Shown: positions 1 to 6,462 of the stretch, one piece after another
Layout: each line of letters opens with the position of its first letter
How positions within the stretch are numbered: the first letter of the stretch is position 1
Program-made: the position numbers and the translations under genes
Origin: Rhodococcus sp. (in: high G+C Gram-positive bacteria)
Lineage (GTDB): Bacteria > Actinomycetota > Actinomycetes > Mycobacteriales > Mycobacteriaceae
Direction of reading: 5' to 3'
Assembly: GCA_012515885.1 (NCBI GenBank)
Contig: JAAYXN010000033.1
Location: 1 to 9,474, forward strand
DNA: 9,474 nucleotides
Notes under the pieces: generated by a model
What the model was told of the DNA's origin: nothing
What the model saw: the letters and a program-made list of their open reading frames with translations, nothing else
Database searches by the model: none

Positions 1-423
1 CCGGGTTACTTCCGCGATCATGCGATCGGCATCGGAGTGCACATCCAGGAACGTGCCGTCCGCGAAACGGGCGTGATACGCAGGGGTGAGCGGCGTGATC
101 TCAAGGCTAGGCACCGTGGTGACCGCGCTCGCGCCCACCGCAGCAAGAGCATCACCGATCAGCTCAGGCATGGTGAGCACAGTGGCCCCACTGTCGATGT
201 CATAGCCGTCGATGTCGCGGCCTTCAGCGCCTTGGCCGGTGCCCGCACCTGTGGCCGCTCCAATGCGGTAACTGCCAACACGGCCCCCCGGCGTGCGCTG
301 CGCTTCAATCACCGTGACCCGTCGACCACTGCCGCGCAGATGTAATGCAGCGGAAAGCCCGGCCAATCCCGCGCCCACCACCACGACATGTTCAGTGCAG
401 CCAGAGAGCATGGTGTGCCTCAT
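1..423 (-). CDS. crtI: Phytoene desaturase CrtI, N-terminal 141 residues (cut by left edge)
   Basis: This is the amino end of a CrtI-type phytoene desaturase, the FAD enzyme that introduces double bases into phytoene's conjugated chain (desaturation) to give neurosporene or lycopene at the membrane. The translation has a dinucleotide-binding fold at residues 13-40 (VVVVGAGLAGLSAALHL, ending in the ribose-binding E40), then the PGGRVG turn at 45-50. The DIDSGATVLTMPELIG block at about 75-90 and PAYHARFADGT at 114-124 are typical of actinobacterial CrtI. The ATG at 423 overlaps the idsA stop codon (ATGA), which implies translational coupling. A second in-frame ATG at 411 has TGAGG six bases upstream and may be the real start. 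A crtB phytoene synthase would be expected beyond the edge, but this cannot be seen. Family assignment is firm; the exact desaturation product is inferred. Confidence 0.9.
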   Translation of the reverse strand, partial: MRHTMLSGCTEHVVVVGAGLAGLSAALHLRGSGRRVTVIEAQRTPGGRVGSYRIGAATGAGTGQGAEGRDIDGYDIDSGATVLTMPELIGDALAAVGASAVTTVPSLEITPLTPAYHARFADGTFLDVHSDADRMIAEVTR

Positions 424-1610
424 GTCGATCGTGTCGCCATCGCCAGCGCCATCGCGGTTAGTTCAGCCCGACCCGCATCGGTAATACAGCCTTCTTCAGT
501 AACGAAAGTGCCTGTGGCAGCCACGTCCTTTGGTGAAGCAACGCCTTCAAGGGCGGCAAGAGCGGACTCCGTCAACGCGTCGATGCGCGTCTCGATTTCC
601 TCCACCGCTCCGACGTCGGTGATGATGCCGCGCATCGTGTCGATGTCGCTATCAGTAAGGACCGCAGCCTCCACAAACCGGTCCCCACGGGGCGTATCAC
701 TCAGTTCGCTCGTCGGATTGGCAGCAGCGAGACGGTCCCGCAGAAACCGGGCTGCACCGGGATCATCGCGGTCAGCGCGAGAGAGCGCAAGAGCCAAAAG
801 GACGGTGCGCTTGCCGGCGCGAAGATCATCGCCGGAAGGCTTGCCAGTCACACTCGGGTCACCGAAGACACCGAGCAGGTCATCACGGAGCTGAAACGCA
901 ATCCCCACATCAGTACCGAAACGGCGGTACGCGTCCACAACGGCGTCATCAGCGCCAGCGAGAGCAGCACCCACATGCAGCGGCCGTTCGATGGTGTAGG
1001 CGGCCGTCTTATAGCGATTTACGCGCATCGCTGCCTCGATAGATTCGTCAGCACTGGCCTCGCCCCGAATATCGAGGAATTGGCCACCCAGTACTTCCGT
1101 ACGCATCGCTGACCACACCGGCGCGATCCTGGCTGCGGCCTCAGGGCTAATCCCGGATTCCCGGACCATGTCGTCCGCCCACGCCAAGGCGAGATCGCCC
1201 AGCAAAATTGCTACCGACGTACCAAAATGCGCCGGGTCACCGCTCCACTTCGCACTCCGATGTTGCTCAGCGAAGCTCACATGAACGGTCGGAAACCCGC
1301 GCCGCGTCGTCGACGCATCAATGATGTCGTCATGCACCAACGCGCATGCCTGGACCAGCTCTAGCGCAGAACACACACGCAGAACCGCATCAGCATCAGC
1401 GCCCTGCGGATCCCCTCCCGCAGCGGACCATCCGGCCCACGCGAAAGCTGGACGCACCCGCTTGCCGCCCTGCAAAACAAACGCTTCGAGAGTGGAAACA
1501 GCCTCCCGATAGCCGCCGCCAACCGCATCAATCAGAGCACTGCGGCTAGAGAAGAAGTCACAGAGCGTGTCCTGCACTCGGGCCGCGAGAGGGGTGGCTG
1601 CTGCGGACAC
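420..1610 (-). CDS. idsA: Polyprenyl (geranylgeranyl) diphosphate synthase, IdsA2/CrtE-like
   Basis: All-trans prenyl diphosphate synthase of 396 residues, which joins isopentenyl diphosphate units to an allylic primer. Visible motifs are GGKRVRP (48-54), the first Asp-rich motif DDIID (94-98), GGQFLD (175-180), KTAAYT (201-206), and the second Asp-rich region FQLRDDLLGVFGD (239-251) followed by GDD (260-262) and GKRT (266-269). The start is GTG at 1610, with GGAGG seven bases upstream (1618-1622). The stop overlaps the ATG of crtI by four bases, so the natural product is probably geranylgeranyl diphosphate feeding carotenoid synthesis. Chain length (C15 or C20) cannot be read with certainty. 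The protein seems longer than the roughly 350-residue IdsA2 of M. tuberculosis; extra residues lie around 120-130 and 358-378 (including ATGTFVTEEGC). Confidence 0.93.
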   Translation of the reverse strand: MSAAATPLAARVQDTLCDFFSSRSALIDAVGGGYREAVSTLEAFVLQGGKRVRPAFAWAGWSAAGGDPQGADADAVLRVCSALELVQACALVHDDIIDASTTRRGFPTVHVSFAEQHRSAKWSGDPAHFGTSVAILLGDLALAWADDMVRESGISPEAAARIAPVWSAMRTEVLGGQFLDIRGEASADESIEAAMRVNRYKTAAYTIERPLHVGAALAGADDAVVDAYRRFGTDVGIAFQLRDDLLGVFGDPSVTGKPSGDDLRAGKRTVLLALALSRADRDDPGAARFLRDRLAAANPTSELSDTPRGDRFVEAAVLTDSDIDTMRGIITDVGAVEEIETRIDALTESALAALEGVASPKDVAATGTFVTEEGCITDAGRAELTAMALAMATRST

Positions 1611-1736
1611 GATGAGGCCTCCGGAAAAAGTTGAGGTGAAAAGAACGTTCAGGTGAAGGAACTAAGGCACTGCACGGGGAGCTGACCCCACCATAGTGCG
1701 GTAAAACAGCCCGGACGTGTCGGGGGACCATGTCAA

Positions 1737-1848
1737 TGGCGGTATCCGGCTAGCCACATGGTCGTCTCCGACTAGGCGGATATAGCGGTCTCCGACTGGA
1801 CAGATAGCGGTCTCCGACTAGGGAGATGGCGGTCTCCGACCGTGACAT
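1737..1848. repeat. Array of five ~22-bp direct repeats between idsA and metF
   Basis: Five tandem units start at 1737, 1759, 1783, 1805 and 1827. Four are 22 bp and the second is 24 bp. The shared core is GCGGTCTCCGACTAG, best kept in units 3 and 4 and degenerate in unit 1 (GGTATCCGGCTAG). Unit 4 has a dyad TCTCC-gactag-GGAGA (1811-1826) and unit 2 a near-palindrome at 1767-1780. The block is bounded by TGTCA (1731-1735) and its complement TGACA (1843-1847). A period near two helical turns in a divergent intergenic region suits a multi-site operator. Alternatively it is a relic of an insertion sequence with multiple terminal repeats, such as IS21-family ends; no transposase is present. The repeats are seen directly; their role is open. 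Confidence 0.85.
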
Positions 1849-1857
1849 TGGAGGCAA

Positions 1858-1895
1858 TTCCACCCACGTCATGTCCTAAACCTATGCTGAGTGGG
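1858..1895 (+). promoter_or_regulatory. Probable metF promoter giving a leaderless transcript
   Basis: TATGCT at 1883-1888 fits the actinobacterial -10 pattern TAnnnT. It ends six bases before the GTG at 1895, the usual distance to a transcription start. A weak -35-like TTCCAC sits at 1858-1863 with a 19-bp spacer. An in-frame TAA at 1877-1879 and the lack of any Shine-Dalgarno sequence between it and the GTG support a leaderless mRNA starting at the first base of the start codon. The start site is inferred, not measured. Confidence 0.5.
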
Positions 1896-3007
1896 TGAAT
1901 TTCGATGCAGTCAGCGGACAGGCCAGCAACGGACGGGTCAGTAACACCCCTTCCGTAGTCGACCGATTGCGCGCGAGCGAGAGCGGCCGCGTGCCGTTTT
2001 CGGTGGAGTTTTCTCCACCCCGCGACGAGGCTGCAGAAGCACGGTTGTGGCGCGCTGTACGAGTCTTTGAACGGCTGGGGCCAGCGTTCGTCTCGATGAC
2101 CTACGGTGCCGGCGGATCCACCCGTGATCGCACGGTTCGCGTCACCGGTCAGCTCGCTCAAGAGACCACACTGCTTCCGGTCGCACACCTGACGGCGGTG
2201 TCACACAGTGTCGACGAGCTCCGTTCGATGGTCGGCGCCTACGCAGACCGCGGGATCAGCAACATCTTGGTCCTTCGCGGTGACCCGCCGGGCGATCCGC
2301 TCGGCGAGTGGATTAAGCACCCGGACGGCGTCGAGTACGCGGAAGAATTGGTGCGACTCGTTCGCGACCTTGGAGATTTTCACGTCGGTGTCGCGTCCTT
2401 CCCCGAAGGCCACTACCGGGCGCCGGACCTCGCGCATGACACGAAGCATCTCGTGTCAAAGCTGCGTGCCGGAGCCGAGTACTCCATCACCCAGATTTTC
2501 TTCGATGTTGACCAGTACCTGCGACTGCGTGATCGGGTAGCTGCGTTTGACCCGATTGAGGGTGCGAAGCCGATCATCCCCGAAATCATGCCGATCACGT
2601 CATTGCGGTCAGTGCGCCGCATGGTGGAGCTTTCCGGTTCGAAGCTTCCGGCAGCCCTTGACCGGCAACTTGCGCTTGCTGCTGGCGACGGCCCAGAAGA
2701 AGACCGTGCCGCTGTCCGTGAGATTGGTATTGATCTCGCGACCACGATGTGTGAGCGACTTATTGCTGAAGGCGCGCCAGGCCTGCACTTCATTACCCTC
2801 AACTTTACCCGCGCCACCGCTGAGGTTCTGGAGCGGTTGGGGGACAAAATCGGGTCAGCCGTTTCGGGCCCTTCAGAGCTTGGTTCTGCAGGCAAAGAGC
2901 AGCCAGAGCTGGGCGCTGTGGATGTGGTTGTGCCGGTACCTGTTTCAGGTTCCGCGGCGCCACCGGATCCTGGTATCGGCCAGGTTCCGGCAGCTGCAGC
3001 GAACTAG
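1895..3007 (+). CDS. metF: Methylenetetrahydrofolate reductase-like protein (MetF family)
   Basis: A 370-residue protein of the MTHFR superfamily, which reduces 5,10-methylene- to 5-methyl-tetrahydrofolate to supply methyl groups for methionine synthesis. Family blocks in order are VEFSPPRD (37-44, with the conserved Glu at 39), SMTYGAGGSTRDRT (67-80), HLT (98-100), LRGDPP (127-132, Asp130 in the flavin/folate region), ITQIFFDVDQYLR (198-210) and LHFITLN (298-304). It starts at GTG 1895, the first start codon after an in-frame TAA at 1877. The last 50 or so residues are a low-complexity Pro/Gly/Ala/Val tail without family similarity. Its relatives in mycobacteria (Rv2172c type) are atypical MTHFRs; some mycobacterial members have been reported to lack bound flavin, so cofactor use should not be assumed. 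It is divergent from idsA and convergent with lppM, with 13 bases between the two stops. Confidence 0.88.
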   Translation: MNFDAVSGQASNGRVSNTPSVVDRLRASESGRVPFSVEFSPPRDEAAEARLWRAVRVFERLGPAFVSMTYGAGGSTRDRTVRVTGQLAQETTLLPVAHLTAVSHSVDELRSMVGAYADRGISNILVLRGDPPGDPLGEWIKHPDGVEYAEELVRLVRDLGDFHVGVASFPEGHYRAPDLAHDTKHLVSKLRAGAEYSITQIFFDVDQYLRLRDRVAAFDPIEGAKPIIPEIMPITSLRSVRRMVELSGSKLPAALDRQLALAAGDGPEEDRAAVREIGIDLATTMCERLIAEGAPGLHFITLNFTRATAEVLERLGDKIGSAVSGPSELGSAGKEQPELGAVDVVVPVPVSGSAAPPDPGIGQVPAAAAN

Positions 3008-3020
3008 CTAGGCGCTTGCG

Positions 3021-3815
3021 CTAGGCGGACGTCGTCTCACTGCTGCGGCCGCTGCCTGCTCGGGCACTGCGATCGCGTGCCATCCAGGCGAGTGCGCCGA
3101 CGATGACAGACACTCCAAGAGTGACGCCGCCAACGATGCCTGCCCAGCCAGCGAAGCCGCGGGTATTGGGGTCGGCGTAGCGGACTTCGGCACGCAGGGT
3201 GCTCACTTCGCCAGCCGGGAGACGCCAGGTGACACGATCATCGCCTTCACGATCGCCGTTGGTGGTGCCCACTCGGGTGGGAAATGCGAGGGTGAATTGG
3301 ACGTCGGCGCCCTGTGCGGGCACGCTCTCCAAGTCGACGCGTCCTTCGAAGGTGACGATGTCACCGCTGCGTCGCAGTGACATTTCTAGGGTGCCACTGG
3401 TCTGATCGGATAGTGAACTGAGCTGGCTGATTTCTCCGAACGTCAGGTTGGAGAATCGTGCCGTCGTTCCGACGTAGCCGTCTTCACGGTATTCCTCAAC
3501 CTGAACTTTCCCGCCAAGTGACATCGGGGGTGTCAGTTGTGGTCCGGGATCGTTGTCATGGTTGGGGACAGCGGCCGCGATGATTTGCCCGTTAACGCGG
3601 TCGTCGGACGAGACGCCCATCGACACTTGAACGCGCAGGCACCCGGTTAGGACAGGAACCAGGATGAGGCCAAGCGTGAGTACAGAAAAGAGGCGTCGAC
3701 GTCGGTCGCGGGAGCGCCCGGCGGGCGGGGTGCGGGTGAGCGCTGACGTGGAATGCGGGGGTGTGGCAGAGGATGCGGACACCGGTCGCGGACTCTGAAG
3801 AAATGACGGAGGCAC
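3021..3815 (-). CDS. lppM: LppM-like lipoprotein (DUF3153)
   Basis: A predicted membrane-anchored lipoprotein of 264 residues. An unusually long N-terminus leads to a basic RDRRRR stretch (36-41), a hydrophobic segment (42-58) and the lipobox VLTGC, with the lipidated Cys at 59. The exported part (60-220) is beta-rich by appearance and fits the DUF3153/LppM domain, including a WRLPAGEVSTLRAEVRY stretch near 197-213. A transmembrane helix at about 223-246 is followed by a short basic cytosolic tail. M. tuberculosis LppM (Rv2171), in the same neighbourhood, has been linked to phosphatidylinositol mannosides and phagosome handling; applying that role here is inference. The start is uncertain: GTG at 3815 has no clear ribosome site, and a GTG 11 codons later also leaves the signal peptide intact. 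It lies 85 bases after the oxidoreductase stop on the same strand. Confidence 0.8.
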   Translation of the reverse strand: MPPSFLQSPRPVSASSATPPHSTSALTRTPPAGRSRDRRRRLFSVLTLGLILVPVLTGCLRVQVSMGVSSDDRVNGQIIAAAVPNHDNDPGPQLTPPMSLGGKVQVEEYREDGYVGTTARFSNLTFGEISQLSSLSDQTSGTLEMSLRRSGDIVTFEGRVDLESVPAQGADVQFTLAFPTRVGTTNGDREGDDRVTWRLPAGEVSTLRAEVRYADPNTRGFAGWAGIVGGVTLGVSVIVGALAWMARDRSARAGSGRSSETTSA

Positions 3816-3900
3816 GTGCGCAATCGTGCCAGGGCCCGGCCACGGATGTGCGGAACCCCCACAACTGGCTCGTGATGCGTCGGAAAATAGCGGGTAGTAA

Positions 3901-5529
3901 TTAGCGCCACAGCTTCTTTGCCGCCTGTATGGATCGGCCGATCAGTTGAGTATCGGACAGTACGAGACGTGCAGCGCTGCGCCCGCTTGCACCGTTAACA
4001 CCGCCGCCGGGGTGTGTCGATGCGCCAGTGAGGTAGAGGTCTGGCGCACCTGGTACGCGGCCGCCAGCGAGTTCGGGGAGTGGACGCCACAGCATCATCT
4101 GGTCAAGCGTCATCTCGACATGCATGACGTTGCCGCCGATCAGTCCCATCTCTTGCTCGATGTCATGCGGTGTCTGGATGTGGCGATGACGCACTGACTC
4201 GGTGAAACCTGGTGCGAATCGGTCCATTTCGCCCAGGATTCGATCAGCTTCGGTGGCCGCTATATCGGCCCATCTGCGTCCACCGGTAAGGGCGTAGGGA
4301 TGCCACTGCGACCACAGCGTCATCTGATGCTCGCCGGGTGGGCTGATAGAGGGGTCCAGAGCGCTAAAACTCATGCCGAGAACAGCGGGTCGCGGCGGCA
4401 ACTCGCCCACAAGTGCCGCTGCGTGGGCAGTACGTAGTTGGGCACGGTCCGTGACCAGCAGCTGCAGACCATGCGTGCTGTCTTCGGTGGTGACAGCACT
4501 GGGGTAGTGGGGCAGTGAGCTAGTTGCCAGCCGCAGCACCATGCCGATACCGGGGCCAACTCGGATCTGTCGACGCCATCGCTCAAGAACCTCTGCTGCG
4601 TACCCGCCGCGTTCAAGCAGATCGAGGGTCGTGAGGATATGACAGCCAGCGACCACCGTCCGGCAACGCAGTTGGCGGCCTGACTCGGTAGTGACCACCC
4701 AGTCTTTGCCGTCTTTGCGCAGTGCGTGGACGCCATCGCCAAGGATTAGGGGACCGTCATCGGGTGCGGCGCCGGTGGTGCCAAGAGTTGCGGTGAGTTT
4801 CGCGATGAGTGCTGCCGTTAACGCACCACTTCCACCAACAGCGCGACCGGGAGGCAGGGTGTGCATGAGCGCCGCGAACCCCACCATCGGTGCCGTCCCA
4901 GGCTCGGACATGGGAGGCCCGGATTGGGCACCAAACCAGGCGAGCGCAGCTTTGAGTCTCTCGTCATCAAAGAACTCGTCGAGCAGGGCGTCACCGGGAG
5001 CGAGGAACTGGCGTGCCAGATCGCTATTGCCGCCGTCTGCTTTGAGTCCCCAAAAAGAGGAGAACAGGTGGGTGCCGGTCGGGGGAGCGGAGAAGGCTTT
5101 CATGACGCGTGCGCTACGCGGACCCCACACCTTCACGAACTCGCGATAGGCGTCGGCGTCTTTACGGCCGCAGGCAGCTTCGATGGAGCGGCAGGTGTCA
5201 TCGAGGCTGCGGTGGAAGACGATCGCGGGGCGATCATCACCGGGAGCACTGGGTGCGAAAGCCCACGGATCGCAGTCGATGTAGCGCAGCCCGTGGTCGC
5301 CAAGGCCGAGTTCTTCGATGATTCCGGTGTGCCGGATCATGATGTGGGCGGACGAGCCGCGGTCGATCTGATGACCGGGGAAGCGCTCGACGGTGGACAC
5401 CGCGCCGCCGGGAACGGTATCGCGCTCGATCACCGTCACACTTCGCCCGGCTTCGGCCAGATAGCAGGCAGCAACAAGAGCATTGTGGCCGGATCCGATG
5501 ACCACGACGTCGCTGGTGTAGCCCTTCAT
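3901..5529 (-). CDS. FAD-dependent oxidoreductase, CrtI/CrtO/PYROXD2 superfamily
   Basis: A 542-residue flavoprotein. The N-terminus carries the Rossmann motif VVVIGSGHNALVAACYL (8-24) ending in the ribose-binding Glu at 35 (VTVIERD) and PGGAVST (40-46). The GxGHN form is typical of the CrtO carotene ketolase and PYROXD2 branch rather than of plain phytoene desaturases. The C-terminal FAD block LTGASTHPGGGVNGASGRSAARLVL (500-524) is also characteristic. ATG at 5529 is chosen because the conserved fold begins at residue 7; the reading frame stays open further upstream through the GNAT gene but without family similarity. It follows the GNAT stop by ten bases, so the two are probably co-transcribed; the ribosome site (GGTGGG) is poor. 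With idsA and crtI nearby, oxidation or ketolation of a carotenoid is a reasonable guess, but substrate cannot be read from sequence. It appears to be additional to the M. tuberculosis gene order. Confidence 0.85.
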   Translation of the reverse strand: MKGYTSDVVVIGSGHNALVAACYLAEAGRSVTVIERDTVPGGAVSTVERFPGHQIDRGSSAHIMIRHTGIIEELGLGDHGLRYIDCDPWAFAPSAPGDDRPAIVFHRSLDDTCRSIEAACGRKDADAYREFVKVWGPRSARVMKAFSAPPTGTHLFSSFWGLKADGGNSDLARQFLAPGDALLDEFFDDERLKAALAWFGAQSGPPMSEPGTAPMVGFAALMHTLPPGRAVGGSGALTAALIAKLTATLGTTGAAPDDGPLILGDGVHALRKDGKDWVVTTESGRQLRCRTVVAGCHILTTLDLLERGGYAAEVLERWRRQIRVGPGIGMVLRLATSSLPHYPSAVTTEDSTHGLQLLVTDRAQLRTAHAAALVGELPPRPAVLGMSFSALDPSISPPGEHQMTLWSQWHPYALTGGRRWADIAATEADRILGEMDRFAPGFTESVRHRHIQTPHDIEQEMGLIGGNVMHVEMTLDQMMLWRPLPELAGGRVPGAPDLYLTGASTHPGGGVNGASGRSAARLVLSDTQLIGRSIQAAKKLWR

Positions 5530-5539
5530 GCCCACCACG

Positions 5540-6190
5540 CTAGCGAGTGGTCGGTGCAGGCATATCAGGGGTGGGTTCGCCAGGTGCGGGGTAGGAGTGC
5601 GCGAACGGTAGTGCCCGACCGAGTACCGCGAACGGGCGCGCGTCTCCTGCGAACCGGAAGTGTCGCAGCACGTCCTGAAAACCTGCGCGACGGTAGAGGC
5701 GCCACGCGCGGTTTCCTTCTTCGGCGACCTCAGGCGTTGAGAGTAGGACGCCGCGTTCGGGCCGGTTAGTGAGGAGTAGATGCAGCAGGGATTGACCGAT
5801 TCCCTGGCCCTGAGCATCGGGTCGCACGTGTAGCTCGGTGAGTTCGAAGTAGTCGCCAAGCACTCCGTTGATGTGGCTCGGATCCCAACCGCGCGCGTCG
5901 AGCCCGTTAAACACTTGCTGGTACCACCACTGATGTCGATCTCCGCTGTAGCCGTAGGCGATGCCTACTAATTCTGGAGTGGGGTCGCCGGAGAACGCTC
6001 CGACGCAACGCCAGCCGGGTCGACGCATATGTTCAGTCCACATCGGAGCACGATGAAACTCGGTACCGCGCGGGTAGCCCATGGCGGTGACATAGACGGC
6101 GAGCGCCTCATCGATGTGGTTGCGGAAGTCCTCCGGCGACAGTTCAACGACGGTAGGGGCCGAGTGCGCGTTGGTAGCGACCGTGCTCAC
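5540..6190 (-). CDS. GNAT family N-acetyltransferase (Rv2170-like)
   Basis: A 216-residue acyl-CoA N-acyltransferase. The acetyl-CoA pyrophosphate loop is QGQGIG (127-132) within ELTELHVRPDAQGQGIGQSLL, preceded by the beta-4 strand. The motif-B region NRAWRLYRRAGF (160-171) follows. The N-terminal half contains a distinctive AMGYPRGTEFHRAPMW (36-51) and a QWWYQQV block (87-93) that match the actinobacterial Rv2170 type. Rv2170 has been reported to acetylate isocitrate dehydrogenase; the substrate here is inferred by synteny only. Start is GTG at 6190 with GAGAGAAAG just upstream. The C-terminal 20 residues are Pro-rich and probably disordered. It is the first gene of a minus-strand run with the FAD oxidoreductase (ten-base gap) and lppM. 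Confidence 0.85.
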   Translation of the reverse strand: MSTVATNAHSAPTVVELSPEDFRNHIDEALAVYVTAMGYPRGTEFHRAPMWTEHMRRPGWRCVGAFSGDPTPELVGIAYGYSGDRHQWWYQQVFNGLDARGWDPSHINGVLGDYFELTELHVRPDAQGQGIGQSLLHLLLTNRPERGVLLSTPEVAEEGNRAWRLYRRAGFQDVLRHFRFAGDARPFAVLGRALPFAHSYPAPGEPTPDMPAPTTR

Positions 6191-6219
6191 CTTTCTCTCG
6201 GATCGTGTCGGTGGGTCAC

Positions 6220-6250
6220 GTTATATTGAATACGTCGAATAAATGTTCGA
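6220..6250 (-). promoter_or_regulatory. Possible GNAT-operon promoter
   Basis: On the minus strand TATAAC (6225-6220) is a plausible -10 about 30 bases before the GNAT GTG, in an AT-rich island unlike its surroundings. A weak TCGAAC (6250-6245) could act as -35 with a 19-bp spacer. It lies back to back with the plus-strand promoter candidate, as expected of a divergent regulatory region. Confidence 0.35.
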
Positions 6251-6254
6251 TACT
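6226..6254 (+). promoter_or_regulatory. Possible promoter of the HEPN gene
   Basis: TTGAAT (6226-6231) and GATACT (6249-6254) are separated by exactly 17 bp, a good sigma-70-type arrangement. Predicted transcription would begin near 6260-6262, at the left foot of the 14-bp stem-loop, leaving a leader of about 200 bases before the GTG at 6463. Inferred from spacing and similarity to consensus only. Confidence 0.4.
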
Positions 6255-6259
6255 GGTGC

Positions 6260-6294
6260 TCCGGTGATGCCCGAGGGAAGCGGGCATCACCGGA
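6260..6294. promoter_or_regulatory. Perfect 14-bp inverted repeat (stem-loop) in the divergent GNAT/HEPN region
   Basis: TCCGGTGATGCCCG (6260-6273) is followed by a 7-base loop and its exact complement (6281-6294). No gene clearly ends here and no T-run follows on either strand, so it is unlikely to be an ordinary terminator. It lies where the plus-strand transcript is predicted to start, so it may be a 5'-end structure protecting or regulating the HEPN mRNA, or a repressor-binding dyad at the start site. The structure itself is certain; the role is inferred. Confidence 0.75.
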
Positions 6295-6462
6295 CTTACA
6301 GAGCACTCGGACAGTGTGGGCGGAGCAGCGAGTTCGCAGGTGGGTCTCCTTGTTGTTGAGCTGCTATCGGCGCAGTTCCTGGAGCCGCCAGAGCGGTGGT
6401 GAGCTGCGCGTAGCGGATGCTGAGCGCGCCCGCAGTGGTCCGAGGGTGGGAGGTGATCTTTC

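Noticed and set aside
388..894. 168-codon plus-strand open frame
   Set aside because: It is antisense to idsA, with Ser/Arg-rich low-complexity translation and no ribosome site.
1731..1736. Perfect TTGACA -35 (minus strand) for idsA
   Set aside because: No acceptable -10 lies 16-18 bp downstream; the nearest, TATGGT (1695-1690), is 35 bp away.
1737..1848. CRISPR array
   Set aside because: Units are contiguous 22-bp degenerate direct repeats without unique spacers, and no cas genes are nearby.
3008..3025. Bidirectional terminator between metF and lppM
   Set aside because: Only a six-pair bulged stem (CTA-GCG / CGC-TAG, CTTG loop) with no T-run; too weak to call.
4861..5769. 302-codon open frame on the plus strand
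   Set aside because: It is antisense to the well-supported FAD oxidoreductase and GNAT genes, has no recognisable domain, and reflects codon-position GC bias.
5530..5859. N-terminal extension of the FAD oxidoreductase frame
   Set aside because: The extension lies inside the GNAT gene and has no similarity to flavoproteins; the conserved fold starts right after ATG 5529.
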